Notes under the pieces: model-generated
Database searches by the model: none
What the model saw: only the letters and a program-made list of their open reading frames with translations
Told to the model about the DNA's origin: nothing
Made by a program: the position numbers and the translations under genes
In this document: in pieces, positions 51,519-61,530 of the stretch
Layout: each line of letters opens with the position of its first letter
How positions within the stretch are numbered: position 1 is the first letter of the stretch
Origin: Citroniella saccharovorans
Lineage (GTDB): Bacteria; Bacillota; Clostridia; Tissierellales; Peptoniphilaceae
Length of the DNA: 64,000 bases
Direction of reading: 5' to 3'
NCBI RefSeq assembly: GCF_035481615.1
Contig: NZ_JAYKOT010000003.1
Location: forward strand, 1,240,001 to 1,304,000

Positions 51519-52322
51519 TTAAGGAAACAATTTTTTCATAATATCTATAATAGTAGAGGCTGTCTTTTCTATAGATGAGTTTGTAACATCTATTATTCTA
51601 ACACCCAATTTGTCAAATAATTCATAAGCATAAGAAAGCTCTTTTCTTATCCTCTCATCATTTGCATAAAGTGAATTATCCTCTATACCAAGTGCAATAA
51701 GTCTTTTCTCTCTAATCCTATTTAGTTTAACAGGATCTAATACAAGTCCAATTATCCTTCTTGGATCTTTTAAGAAAATTTCTTTTGGAGGAGTAATTTC
51801 TGGAACGAGTGGAACATTTACAACCTTATATCCTTTATTTGCTAAATACATGGAGGTTGGAGTCTTACTTGTTCTTGATACTCCTAAAAGAACAATATCT
51901 GCATCCATAATGCCTCTAGGATCTTTACCATCATCATATTTAATAGTAAATTCTATAGCTTTTATCTTGTCAAAATACTCATCATCTAACTCTCTTATTG
52001 CCCCTGGCCTTTCAATCGCCTTTTTATTAAAAACTTTCTCAAGCTGAGTAAGAGGTCCGCCAACTATGTCAAAACAATAAAGGCCTCTTTCTCTAGACTT
52101 GCCAATTAAATAATTTCTTAAGTTACTAATAACTATCGTTGCAATAATAAGATCATTTGGTTCGCATGAAGCTAAAATATCATCGACCTGTCCTTCATTT
52201 GTTGTATTAGAATATCTTACTATCTTATATTTTTCATCTGGAAATTGCTTCATAATGGCATGGACAAAATTTTCCCCTGTTTCGCCAACTGAATCTGAAA
52301 GCACCCTTATAGTTCTAGACAA
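51519..52322 (-). CDS. ppsR: Pyruvate, phosphate dikinase regulatory protein
   Basis: 267 residues of the DUF299/PPDK regulatory family. P-loop-like GVSRTSKTPTSMYLA (about 150-164), preceded by the SDSVGETGENFV start. These bifunctional enzymes switch pyruvate phosphate dikinase on and off by ADP-dependent phosphorylation of a threonine and by phosphorolysis. It lies 19 bp after glyS, the usual place in Clostridia. Confidence 0.94.
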   Translation of the reverse strand: MSRTIRVLSDSVGETGENFVHAIMKQFPDEKYKIVRYSNTTNEGQVDDILASCEPNDLIIATIVISNLRNYLIGKSRERGLYCFDIVGGPLTQLEKVFNKKAIERPGAIRELDDEYFDKIKAIEFTIKYDDGKDPRGIMDADIVLLGVSRTSKTPTSMYLANKGYKVVNVPLVPEITPPKEIFLKDPRRIIGLVLDPVKLNRIREKRLIALGIEDNSLYANDERIRKELSYAYELFDKLGVRIIDVTNSSIEKTASTIIDIMKKLFP

Positions 52323-52340
52323 TTTCCCACCTCCTTATAA

Positions 52341-54398
52341 TTATTTTATTATAGCTTTTGCACTAAATAACTTTCCTATTGTTTGAGAAAATTTAGTTAC
52401 TAAATTTAGCCTATTTCTCCTTATATTTTCATCATCAGCATTTACAATTACATTATCTAAAAAAGAATTTATAATAGAACTTATTTCAGAGTAAATTTCA
52501 AAGGCCTTTTCAAAATCTTGAGCTAATATTAAATCATCAATCTCTTCAATTCTAGGAATAGAGTTAAACAAGTTTTTTTCATAAGTATCTGATAATAAGT
52601 CCTTATATATATCAGTATCCTCATTATCTTTTACTATATTTTCAAGTCTTTCACCAGCTTCTATACTTCCACCATCTTCTAAGAATTTATTTAAAGCTTT
52701 TGTCTTTTCATAAATAGTGGAGATTTTATAGTCACTTGTCTGTAAAGCTGAATCTACAACATCATACCTAAACTTTTCCTTAAGTAAAACTTCTAATCTT
52801 TGCTTAAAGAATTCCAAAACTTCTTTCTTTGTTTCATCATAGTCAAAAACAAGTTCATTTTTTTCAAGATAGATATATAAGCTATCTGAAACGATTTTTT
52901 CAAGATCAAGATCAAGTCCATTTTCAAGAATTATCCTAATAATTCCAAGAGCCTTTCTTCTTAAGCCAAATTGATCTTTAGATCCAGTTACTTTTAAACC
53001 TACAGAGTACATACCTACAATACTATCAAGTTTTGTAGCAATTGCGAGTATCTTACCAGCTGTAGTTTCAGGAAGGTCTTTACCTGATGATCTAGGCATA
53101 TAGCTTTCCATAATTGCAGTTGATACCCTATCATTTTCTCCACTAGCTTTGGCATATATCATACCCATAATTCCTTCAAGTTCTGTAAACTCTACAACAA
53201 GTTTAGTAACTAAATCAGCCTTGGAGATTTCAGCAGCTCTTTTTACAGTCTTTTCAGTTTCATCGCCAACTTCTAAAAGTCTAGCAATATTTGATGATAG
53301 AACAACTTCTCTTTGTGCTTTATCATAAATTGAGCCAAGTTTTTCATGAAAAGTTGCAGTTTTTAAAATTTCATTATAATAATCTAAAGGCTTTTTAAGA
53401 TCCTCATCATAGAAAAATTTAGCATCTTCAAGTCTAGGTTCTAGTACCTTTTCATTGCCCGCCTTAACAATGTCTAATCCCTTTTCATCACCATTTCTAA
53501 CAGTTATAAAATATGGAAGAAGTTCATTTTCTTCTGAAAGAACTGGGAAAAATCTTTGGTGATCTTTCATAGGAGTTATAACAACTTCTTTAGGTAATGA
53601 TAAATATTTTGGGTTTATATTTCCAATAAGCGGAGTTGGATATTCATTTATATCTATAACTTCCTCAATAAGATCCTCATCGTAAAGTAGAGATCCGCCC
53701 TTTTCTTTGGCAAGCCTGTTGGCCTTTTGAACAATTATATTTCTTCTTTTCTCCCTATCAACAATAACTCCGTTTTCTTTAAGAACTTTTTCGTAAGACT
53801 CTACATCTTCAACTAAAACTTCACTTTTACCTAAAGTTCTATGACCTCTAGTTATATTTGAAGCCTTTAGCCCAATAAACTCAAATTCTAAAGGCTCATT
53901 ATCGTAAATTGAAACTAGCCATCTTATAGGCCTTGCAAATTTAAATTCACTTTCATCCCATTTCATATTCCTAGGAAAGTTTAGTGACTTAATAAGTTCA
54001 GGCATAGCTTCTTTAAGAATTTCTTTTACCGGTTTTGCTTTTGGTATTTTTTCTATATATACATATTCAGTTCCCTTTAAATCTTTAATAATGACATCTT
54101 CGAGATTCTTATTTTGAGATTTTAAAAAACCTAAAAGTGCTTTTGATGGTTCATTATCTTCGCTAAAGGCAATTTTTTTAGCTGGGCCACGAACAAGTTC
54201 TTTATTATCAAGCTCTTTTTCCTCTATTCCCCAAATAAATAGGGCAAATCTTCTAGGAGTAGATTTAACTTCAATTTTTTCATAAGTTAAACTATCCATT
54301 AATAGCTTATTTGTATTTTCTATAAGCTGATTAGTTGTAGATTTTATATATGCATGTGGAAATTCTTCCACGCCAATTTCAAATAAATAGTTATGCAT
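52341..54398 (-). CDS. glyS: Glycyl-tRNA synthetase beta subunit
   Basis: 685 residues, full length: YLFEIGVEEFPHAYI start, SLNFPRNMKWDESEFKFARPIRWLV, KDHQRFFPVLSEE and an anticodon-binding-like helical C-terminus. It pairs with GlyQ in the bacterial heterotetramer. It overlaps glyQ by 8 bp. No T-box precedes the pair, in keeping with its place inside a long operon. Confidence 0.97.
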   Translation of the reverse strand: MHNYLFEIGVEEFPHAYIKSTTNQLIENTNKLLMDSLTYEKIEVKSTPRRFALFIWGIEEKELDNKELVRGPAKKIAFSEDNEPSKALLGFLKSQNKNLEDVIIKDLKGTEYVYIEKIPKAKPVKEILKEAMPELIKSLNFPRNMKWDESEFKFARPIRWLVSIYDNEPLEFEFIGLKASNITRGHRTLGKSEVLVEDVESYEKVLKENGVIVDREKRRNIIVQKANRLAKEKGGSLLYDEDLIEEVIDINEYPTPLIGNINPKYLSLPKEVVITPMKDHQRFFPVLSEENELLPYFITVRNGDEKGLDIVKAGNEKVLEPRLEDAKFFYDEDLKKPLDYYNEILKTATFHEKLGSIYDKAQREVVLSSNIARLLEVGDETEKTVKRAAEISKADLVTKLVVEFTELEGIMGMIYAKASGENDRVSTAIMESYMPRSSGKDLPETTAGKILAIATKLDSIVGMYSVGLKVTGSKDQFGLRRKALGIIRIILENGLDLDLEKIVSDSLYIYLEKNELVFDYDETKKEVLEFFKQRLEVLLKEKFRYDVVDSALQTSDYKISTIYEKTKALNKFLEDGGSIEAGERLENIVKDNEDTDIYKDLLSDTYEKNLFNSIPRIEEIDDLILAQDFEKAFEIYSEISSIINSFLDNVIVNADDENIRRNRLNLVTKFSQTIGKLFSAKAIIK

Positions 54399-55278
54399 TT
54401 ATACCACCTCTTCTTGCCAATATTGGAAAACCTAATTCTTCTCTTTTCTTATATTGACTTATAGCAACTTGTTTAGAAAGATTTCTAACTCTTTGAATAT
54501 AGTGGCTTCTTTCTGAAACCCCAATAGCTCCTCTTGCATCTAGAACATTAAAAATGTGTGAGCATTTTAAAACGTAATCATAAGCTGGATAAACTAAACC
54601 TTTTTCCATAGTTTCTAGTGATTCTTTTTCAAATTTATCAAAAGTTTCTTTTAACATATCACTGTTACAAGTTTCAAAAGAATATTTTGAATGCTCATAC
54701 TCTGGTTGTTTAAAAATATCTCCATAAGTGAAATCTTCATTCCACTTAAGGTCATAAATATTATCTACATTTTGTAAATACATAGCAATTCTCTCTAATC
54801 CGTAGGTAATCTCACCAGAAACTAAATCAACTGCTAGGCCTCCTACTTGTTGAAAATAGGTAAATTGAGTAATTTCCATACCATCAAGCCAAACTTCCCA
54901 GCCAAGTCCCCAAGCTCCTAGAGTTGGAGATTCCCAGTTATCCTCAACAAATCTAATGTCATGAACAGTTTTATCAATGCCTAATGCCTCAAGTGATTCT
55001 AGATAAAGTTCTTGAATATCCTTTGGTGCAGGTTTTAAAAGCACCTGCATTTGATGATGCTGATAGAGTCTGTTTGGATTTTCTCCATATCTTCCATCAG
55101 CTGGCCTTCTTGAAGGCTCAACATAACAAGCTTTCCATGGCTCTTTTCCAATCGCCCTTAGAAAAGTGTGAACAGACATAGTTCCCGCACCTTTTTCCAC
55201 ATCATAAGGTTCTAATATTGTGCAGCCCTTACTTGCCCAATATTTTAAAAGATTCATCATTATATCTTGAAAATACAT
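54391..55278 (-). CDS. glyQ: Glycyl-tRNA synthetase alpha subunit
   Basis: 295 residues, class II catalytic subunit: YWASKGCTILEPYDVEKGAGT, VEPSRRPADGRYGENPNRLYQHHQ and LDARGAIGVSERSHYI. It activates glycine; together with the gcv operon it shows how central glycine is in this stretch. It lies 51 bp after recO. Confidence 0.97.
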   Translation of the reverse strand: MYFQDIMMNLLKYWASKGCTILEPYDVEKGAGTMSVHTFLRAIGKEPWKACYVEPSRRPADGRYGENPNRLYQHHQMQVLLKPAPKDIQELYLESLEALGIDKTVHDIRFVEDNWESPTLGAWGLGWEVWLDGMEITQFTYFQQVGGLAVDLVSGEITYGLERIAMYLQNVDNIYDLKWNEDFTYGDIFKQPEYEHSKYSFETCNSDMLKETFDKFEKESLETMEKGLVYPAYDYVLKCSHIFNVLDARGAIGVSERSHYIQRVRNLSKQVAISQYKKREELGFPILARRGGINA

Positions 55279-55329
55279 TATATTCCCTCCATTCCTTAAT
55301 TTTATTCTAGAAACGATATTTTTTCAAGC

Positions 55330-56085
55330 TTATAAAATAAATTCATATTTTTTAAGCCAATTAATACTATTTAATGTATTTAGCTCAAATTCTACTAATA
55401 GAATTTTTAGAAAAATACTATTTAGATACCTAATTTCTTCTTCTTTTAAATATTTTTCATAATTTTTAGCTTGACTAATTTTCCTATGTAGGATAGTGTT
55501 TATTACTTTTAACTCTAAATTATTTATTTTATAAAGCTTTACATTTCTAGCTTTATCCTTATCTTTTTCACAGTAAAATAAATTTTCCACCAATGAGTAG
55601 TAGAGGTCTTTACGCTCCCCACATATTTTACAAGAAAAATCTTTTTTAAATCCTGAAACAGCTAAAAATTTTATTGAAAAAGAAAGGAAAATAAGCTTAG
55701 AAAAATTATAATTTACAGCTTCAATGCTCTTTTCTAAAAGGTGAAAAATAAACTCATTTTCCTCTTCATCATAAATGGACCTTAAAATAATTTCAGCAAA
55801 AAAACTAGCCAAAACTACTGCCCTAGGATTTTTTGAAAGAGAAAAATTACTATTTATAACTTCTCCATCTTGAACATAGTAATAGTTTTTACTTTTTTTA
55901 AGATCAAGTTTTGAGACTGTAAATTCATTAAAAAATTTAGCTATTTTAGAATTTTTTCTAGAAGCTCCTCTAGCATTTATAGTTATTAGACCTAGATTTT
56001 TGGAATATGCCCTTACCATTAGCGAACTCTCAGAATATCTACTCGCTTTTAAAACTATAATTTCTTCTCCCTTATTTATATCCAA
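55330..56085 (-). CDS. recO: DNA repair protein RecO
   Basis: 251 residues: N-terminal OB fold (GEEIIVLKASRYSESSLMVRAYSKNLGL) and a helical C-terminal domain with part of a zinc site (CKICGERKDL, FYCEKD). RecO loads RecA with RecF/RecR and anneals SSB-coated strands. It overlaps era by 14 bp, the standard Firmicutes order. Confidence 0.93.
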   Translation of the reverse strand: MDINKGEEIIVLKASRYSESSLMVRAYSKNLGLITINARGASRKNSKIAKFFNEFTVSKLDLKKSKNYYYVQDGEVINSNFSLSKNPRAVVLASFFAEIILRSIYDEEENEFIFHLLEKSIEAVNYNFSKLIFLSFSIKFLAVSGFKKDFSCKICGERKDLYYSLVENLFYCEKDKDKARNVKLYKINNLELKVINTILHRKISQAKNYEKYLKEEEIRYLNSIFLKILLVEFELNTLNSINWLKKYEFIL

Positions 56086-56957
56086 AATTTTTAACCATGC
56101 TTTCCTTGCTTCTCCAATCCTTAGTAACCTTTACCCAAAGCTGTAAATTAACCTTAGTTCCAAGGAATTTCTCAATATCAAGTCTAGCTTCTCTTCCTAT
56201 TATAGAAATTTTACTTCCATTTTTTCCAATAACCATAGGCTTATGACTTTTTTTCTCTACATGGATTGTCGCGTGAATATCTACCAGGTCTTTATCTTCT
56301 CTATCTTTCATAGATTCAACCTCTACCTGAACTCCATGCGGAATTTCATCTTCCATATTATTTAAAATCTTTTCTCTAATAATTTCAGAGACTATAAATC
56401 TTTCAGGACTTTCTGTAATCATATCTTCAGGATAGTATTTTGGCCCTTCATTTAAAAGACTTTTAATCGTGTTTACAAACTCATCTACACCGGTAGAATT
56501 TAAAGCAGACATTGGAATTACTTTTTCGAATATATTTAAATCTTCATAGAATTTTACTATAGATTCAATCTCGTCTTCCTCTAGTAAATCCACTTTGTTT
56601 AAAATCAATATTTTTTTACACGCTACTTTTTTAATCTCATCAAAAATATAAGAATCGAGCCTACCTAAAAGTTTGCCTGGCTCAACCATAAAGGAAATAA
56701 TATCTACATCTTCTAAGCTAGATTCACTAACTTTTAAAAGATATTTACCAAGCTCATTTTTAGGCATTTGAATTCCTGGAGTATCAAGAAAAATAATTTG
56801 AGCTTCATCGTCTGTATATATGAAAGTTATTTTATTTCTGGTAGTTTGTGCTTTATTTGAAATAATAGAAATTTTTTTCTCCCAAAACTTCATTTAATAA
56901 AGTTGATTTACCAACATTAGACCTACCAACTATAGTTACAAAGCCTGATTTAAACAT
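56072..56957 (-). pseudogene. era: GTPase Era, split by one frameshift near the 5' end
   Basis: The long frame gives KISIISNKAQTTRNKI (switch region), FLDTPGIQMPK (G3), ILNKVDLLEEDE (G4) and the KH domain HKPMVIGKNGSKISIIGREARL. Its N-terminus with the P-loop, FKSGFVTIVGRSNVGKST, is in another frame that starts at an ATG at 56957 behind GGTGAT. The frames meet at an A7 run (plus strand T7, 56872-56878); six A would give LGEKISII and 294 residues, normal for Era. Era is essential for 30S maturation, so the extra base is very probably an error. The ATG at 56893 is not the true start. Confidence 0.93.
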
Positions 56958-56965
56958 CTATATAA

Positions 56966-57322
56966 TCACCTCAAAATCTTATCTATAAATAAAAGATAAA
57001 AAATAATAATAGAATTAATAGCAGATAAAAGAACAAAGCCCGCAGATAAATCTTTTATAAATTTAATATCCTTATTGAAATCTTTATCAATTAAGTCCAA
57101 AGTCTTCTCTAGACCTGTATTTATCATTTCAGCTACAATTACAAAAAAAATCGTAATGCTTAGAACTGCAAATTCAGTTTTTGAAAGCTTAAAAATAATC
57201 CCCAAAGCAAAAGCTAAAATAGCAAATACAAACTCAATTTTTGCATTTCTTTCAGACTTAAAATAAGCTACAATTCCATTAAAAGAGCATTTTAATGATT
57301 GTAGGAAGTTTTTATTTTTCAT
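56966..57322 (-). CDS. dgkA: Diacylglycerol/undecaprenol kinase DgkA
   Basis: 118 residues with three membrane helices. The active-site motif AEMINTGLEKTLDLIDKD (about 64-81) and the N-terminal basic surface helix with the first-helix Glu/Lys residues are present. In Firmicutes this small kinase mainly phosphorylates undecaprenol for cell-wall carrier recycling. It overlaps ybeY by 4 bp. Confidence 0.93.
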   Translation of the reverse strand: MKNKNFLQSLKCSFNGIVAYFKSERNAKIEFVFAILAFALGIIFKLSKTEFAVLSITIFFVIVAEMINTGLEKTLDLIDKDFNKDIKFIKDLSAGFVLLSAINSIIIFYLLFIDKILR

Positions 57323-57768
57323 TTAAAAACTCCAACCTCAATAACAGCACTCTTTTCTTTTTCTCTCATAATCTTTTTTTCTGAATCATTCATGTGGTCG
57401 TAGCCTAAAAGATGAAAAAAGGAATGGATAGTTAAATATATAATCTCCCTTTTTAAAGAATGATTAAATTCAAGTGCTTGCTCACTAGCTCTATCTAGGC
57501 AAACAACTATATCTCCCAAGTAATAGTCAGGATCCTCTTCTGGAAGGCTTAGGGGGAATGAAAGAACATCAGTAACAGTATCCTTCCCCCTATAATTCTT
57601 ATTTAAATCTTTAATCTCCTCAGGCCCTACAAAAGAAAAAGAAATTTCATAGTCTCCTTCTAATCCCTCTACCTTATAACAAGCCTCAAGTGCAAGTAAG
57701 ATATCTTCAAAAAAAATATCTTCTAAGTTTTCTTTATCTGTCCTATTATCTATAAGTAGATTAATCAT
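57319..57768 (-). CDS. ybeY: Endoribonuclease YbeY (rRNA maturation factor)
   Basis: 149 residues from the ATG at 57768, which overlaps the phoH stop (ATGATTAA). The zinc-binding signature H-x3-H-x5-H is seen in HSFFHLLGYDH, and RGKDTVTDVLSFPL is conserved. It processes 16S rRNA 3' ends and helps quality control. A longer in-frame start to 57798 would lie inside phoH and is not preferred. Confidence 0.94.
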   Translation of the reverse strand: MINLLIDNRTDKENLEDIFFEDILLALEACYKVEGLEGDYEISFSFVGPEEIKDLNKNYRGKDTVTDVLSFPLSLPEEDPDYYLGDIVVCLDRASEQALEFNHSLKREIIYLTIHSFFHLLGYDHMNDSEKKIMREKEKSAVIEVGVFK

Positions 57769-58720
57769 TTTCTTCCTCAAATTTTTCATAAGCGTCAATT
57801 ATCTTTTGAACTAAAGGATGCCTTACTATATCGTCTCTAGTTAAATAAGAAAAAGATATTCCTTTAATTCCTGCAAGAATCTTTTTAACAGTTAATAATC
57901 CAGATTTTTTTCCTCTTGGTAAATCTACTTGAGTAACATCTCCAGTAATTATTGCTTTTGAACCAAATCCAAGCCTAGTTAAAAACATTTTCATTTGTTG
58001 ATTGGTAGTATTTTGTGCTTCATCTAAAATTACAAAAGAAGACTCTAAGGTTCTTCCCCTCATATAGGCAAGTGGAGCAACTTCAATCAAATTTTTTTCC
58101 TTTAATTTTAAATAGTTCTCATATCCCATAATGTCAAAAAGAGCATCATAGAGAGGTCTTAAATAGGGATCAATTTTTTCATTTAAGTCTCCTGGAAGAA
58201 ATCCTAAGCTTTCGCCAGCTTCAACTGCTGGTCTGGTTAAAACAATCCTATTTACTTCTTTGTTTTTGAAAGCTGTAACTGCTTTAGCCATAGCCAAATA
58301 AGTTTTACCAGTTCCTGCTGGTCCAATTCCAAAAACTATCCCATTATTATCTATACTATCTAGATAAACTTTTTGACCTATTGTCTTTGGCCTAATTGGT
58401 TTTCCATAAGAATTGAGGCAAATAATATCTTGAAGAAGACTTGATGCAATATCAGTTTTACCTTTTTTCACCATAGATATATAATAATTTAAGTCTTGAT
58501 CTTCAAGCCTTCCCTTTTCAATAAGTGCCTTTTCTAAATTTTTTAAAACATCTGCTGCTGCTTTTGAACTTACACTTTCACCCACTATTTTTATATTGCC
58601 TTCATCTAGGCTTATATTTACACCAAATTCTTCCTCGACTCTTTTTGTATTTTTATCTAAATTTCCAAATATTTCTTTAGTTAAAGCAATATTTTCAATA
58701 TTTACTTTTTCTACAGCCAT
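57761..58720 (-). CDS. phoH: PhoH-family ATPase
   Basis: 319 residues, P-loop NTPase: Walker A GPAGTGKTYLA (about 137-147), Walker B SFVILDEAQN, and VNRIVLTRPAVEAGESLGFLPGD, the classic PhoH block. An N-terminal KH-like segment precedes the ATPase. It is always found with ybeY; the proposed role is RNA helicase or nuclease partner in rRNA processing. Its 3' end overlaps ybeY by 8 bp. Confidence 0.95.
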   Translation of the reverse strand: MAVEKVNIENIALTKEIFGNLDKNTKRVEEEFGVNISLDEGNIKIVGESVSSKAAADVLKNLEKALIEKGRLEDQDLNYYISMVKKGKTDIASSLLQDIICLNSYGKPIRPKTIGQKVYLDSIDNNGIVFGIGPAGTGKTYLAMAKAVTAFKNKEVNRIVLTRPAVEAGESLGFLPGDLNEKIDPYLRPLYDALFDIMGYENYLKLKEKNLIEVAPLAYMRGRTLESSFVILDEAQNTTNQQMKMFLTRLGFGSKAIITGDVTQVDLPRGKKSGLLTVKKILAGIKGISFSYLTRDDIVRHPLVQKIIDAYEKFEEEND

Positions 58721-58780
58721 TAACTCACCTCTTTCACTAAATTATAACATATAAAAATTATACTTTTTAAAAAATACTTA

Positions 58781-59851
58781 CTATTTTATATACCAAATAG
58801 AACTTATCTCGCAAACTATATCCCTAAGCTCAAGCATAGTTAAAGAAGAACTTATATCCTCTATGGCAAGTCCTAACTTTCTTGCAAGCTCATCAGAACT
58901 AGTAGGATTTTCCATTAAAATATTATATATGGCAAGCTCCTTATCTGAAAGACTTGAAATATCTTTAAAGGCTTTTTTCTTTTTATTAGTCTCAAATTTT
59001 AGCTCATCATAAAAATCTATTATATCTTTTGCGGATGTTAAAAGTCCTGCTCCATCTTTTATAAGTTTATTAGTGCCCATACTATATGGAGAAGTTATAT
59101 TTCCAGGTAAGCAGAAAATATCCCTATCTTGATCTAATGCATAGGACGCAGTTATTAAAGTTCCAGACTTTTCCTTCGCTTCTATAATAATTACACACCT
59201 AGAAAGGCCTGAAATAATTCTATTTCTATAAGGAAAATTATAAGGAAGAGGAGGAGTTCCAAGTGGGTATTCACTAAGAATAATTCCCCCATTTTCTACA
59301 ATTTTCTCATAAGTTTTTCTATTTGCCTGTGGATAGATAAGGTCTATACCCTGCCCTAAAACAGCCGCTGTATAAAGTCCTGTATCTAAAGCAGCTTCGT
59401 GCGAGTACTTATCAATTCCAAGAGCTAAGCCAGATACAATTGCAATATTATATCCCCTAAATTCGCCAATTATTTTTCTTAGAGAACTCTTACCATAATC
59501 AGTAGCTTTTCTTGAACCGACGACGGCTATGTTAAACTTAGAAAAATTAGGACTTCCTTTGTAGTAAAGTAGAAATGGATAATCATCAATAAGTTTTAAA
59601 CTTTCAGGATAAATTTCATCATCAATAGTGAAATATTTTATGGATTTTTCATCCATATACTCCCTATATTTTTTAAAATCTTCCAAGCTTTTTTTACTAA
59701 GTTTTTTCTTGATTTTTAATAAAATGGGATCCTCTTTGCCATATTCCTCGCAATAGTTTAGTACGTCTTCTAGGGCATAAAAATTATCACGAAGATACTT
59801 AATTTCTTTATTCATAAGTCCAGCAAAATTATAAAATAAAAGATTTTCCAT
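58781..59851 (-). CDS. dprA: DNA-processing protein DprA
   Basis: 356 residues from the ATG at 59851, which overlaps the comM stop by one base and has GGAG 6 bp upstream. The Rossmann-type core has NIAVVGSRKATDYGK, SGLALGIDKYSHEAAL, LGQGIDLIYPQANRK and EYPLGTPPLPYNFPYRNRIISG; the C-terminus is a winged-helix domain (about 295-355). It loads RecA on incoming single-stranded DNA in natural transformation. Together with comM it suggests at least part of a competence system. Confidence 0.95.
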   Translation of the reverse strand: MENLLFYNFAGLMNKEIKYLRDNFYALEDVLNYCEEYGKEDPILLKIKKKLSKKSLEDFKKYREYMDEKSIKYFTIDDEIYPESLKLIDDYPFLLYYKGSPNFSKFNIAVVGSRKATDYGKSSLRKIIGEFRGYNIAIVSGLALGIDKYSHEAALDTGLYTAAVLGQGIDLIYPQANRKTYEKIVENGGIILSEYPLGTPPLPYNFPYRNRIISGLSRCVIIIEAKEKSGTLITASYALDQDRDIFCLPGNITSPYSMGTNKLIKDGAGLLTSAKDIIDFYDELKFETNKKKKAFKDISSLSDKELAIYNILMENPTSSDELARKLGLAIEDISSSLTMLELRDIVCEISSIWYIK

Positions 59852-61380
59852 TATCTTCTCCAATACTTATCATCTAATGCCCTATATCTAAGAGCTTCTA
59901 AGATATGAGAGGTTTTTATGTTATTTTCTCCATCAAGATCCGCAATTGTTCTTGAAAGCTTCAAAATCTTATTATATGATCTGGCTGAAAAATTATATTT
60001 TTCATAAGCCATTTTGAGAATTTTTTCATCCTCTAAACTTATTTTTATATATTTTTTAAGTAGGGATCCAGAAAGTTCATCATTAACTCTAATTCCATCA
60101 TCTTTATATCTTTTTGCCTGTAGGTCCCTCGCTTTAGAAACAGCCTCTTTCATATCTTTTGATGACCTTTCATTAGCTCCTGACTGAAGATTTTTTATAT
60201 CAACTGGATTTGCTTCAAGATGAATATCAAACCTATCTAAAAGTGGACCAGAAATTTTGGATAAATAATTATTTATCTGACTAGTAGAGCATGTACATTC
60301 CCTAACCTGTGATCCAAAATACCCGCATTTACATGGATTCATGCAAACAACAGTTATAAATTTTGAAGGATAAACTGACTGGCCATTAACCCTTGATATT
60401 AATACTTCTCCATCCTCCATAGGCTGTCTTAAAACTTCTAAAACAGATTTTGAAAATTCAGGTAACTCATCTAAAAAAAGTATTCCATTGTGGGCTAGTG
60501 AAACTTCTCCTGGCTTTGGGATTCTTCCTCCGCCAATTAAAGAAGCTTCTGAAGCTGTGTGGTGTGGAGATCTAAAAGGTCTATGAATTATTAAACCGTC
60601 TGTTCCAAGCTTACCAGCAACCGAATATATTTTTGTACATTCAATAGCCTCTTCAAAAGTCATATCAGGTAGGATTGTAGGAAGTCTTCTTGCTGCCATA
60701 GTTTTTCCAGATCCAGGCGGCCCAATTACTAAGATATTGTGTCCTCCAGCAGCTGCAACCTCGAAAGCTCTTTTCATACTCTCTTGACCTTTAATATCTT
60801 TATAATCAACATCATAAGTTGGCGATTTTAAATTTATATCAAAAGAAGATTCTATTTTATTTATTAATTTTTCTCCATTTATATGCTGAACAATTTCTAT
60901 TAAAGTTTTTGCAGGATAGATATTTACATCTGAAACAAGACTAGCTTCTTTTGAGTTATCAATAGGTATAAAAAAATCTTTAAAGCCTAAGTCTCTCATG
61001 GAAATAATCATAGGTAGAACACCTTCAACGGGCATAAGTCTCCCATCTAAAGCAAGTTCCCCGATAAATATAAGTTCTTCTGGAATTTTTCTTATCGTAA
61101 CTCCATTAGCCTCAAGTATAGACATAGCAATTGATAAATCTAAGTGAGATCCTTCTTTTTTTAAAGCAGCAGGAGCTAGATTAATAGTTATTCTGCCCAA
61201 AGGAAAACTATAACCTGAATTTGAAATTGCAGATTTAACTCTTTCTTTGGATTCTTTTATAGAAGCATCTGGAAGCCCAACAATATTAAATGATGGCATT
61301 CCTCTTGCAATATCCGCCTCAACTTCAATTTTATATCCGTCCAGTCCAATTAACATTGATGTTATTAGTTTTGAGTACAT
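59851..61380 (-). CDS. comM: YifB/ComM-family Mg-chelatase-like AAA+ ATPase
   Basis: 509 residues: N-terminal Lon-protease-like domain (GLDGYKIEVEADIARGMPSFNIVGLPDASI), AAA+ core with Walker A GPPGSGKTMAAR, Walker B ILFLDELPEF, an insertion with C-x-C-x2-like cysteines (CMNPCKCGYFG, CTCS), and a C-terminal helical lid. ComM is a hexameric branch-migration helicase that helps recombination of transforming DNA. It is first of the comM-dprA-phoH... string. Confidence 0.94.
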   Translation of the reverse strand: MYSKLITSMLIGLDGYKIEVEADIARGMPSFNIVGLPDASIKESKERVKSAISNSGYSFPLGRITINLAPAALKKEGSHLDLSIAMSILEANGVTIRKIPEELIFIGELALDGRLMPVEGVLPMIISMRDLGFKDFFIPIDNSKEASLVSDVNIYPAKTLIEIVQHINGEKLINKIESSFDINLKSPTYDVDYKDIKGQESMKRAFEVAAAGGHNILVIGPPGSGKTMAARRLPTILPDMTFEEAIECTKIYSVAGKLGTDGLIIHRPFRSPHHTASEASLIGGGRIPKPGEVSLAHNGILFLDELPEFSKSVLEVLRQPMEDGEVLISRVNGQSVYPSKFITVVCMNPCKCGYFGSQVRECTCSTSQINNYLSKISGPLLDRFDIHLEANPVDIKNLQSGANERSSKDMKEAVSKARDLQAKRYKDDGIRVNDELSGSLLKKYIKISLEDEKILKMAYEKYNFSARSYNKILKLSRTIADLDGENNIKTSHILEALRYRALDDKYWRR

Positions 61381-61469
61381 AAGTCCTCCGAAAATATTTT
61401 ATTCTATACTTAGAATATCACAAAAACTACATATAAACCACAAAAACAAATCTTAATTAATAAATATAT

Positions 61470-61499
61470 TTGTTCTATAAAAAATAAAATGGGTATAAA
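61470..61499 (+). promoter_or_regulatory. Probable promoter of the superoxide reductase gene
   Basis: TTGTTC and TATAAA with an 18-bp spacer lie 31 bp before the ATG. Confidence 0.6.
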
Positions 61500-61530
61500 A
61501 TAAATGTATAAAATTTTAGGAGGTATTTTA

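Noticed and set aside
55279..55329. T-box leader for glyQS
   Set aside because: The genes are internal to a longer operon, the gap is 51 bp, and no specifier or T-box motif is visible.
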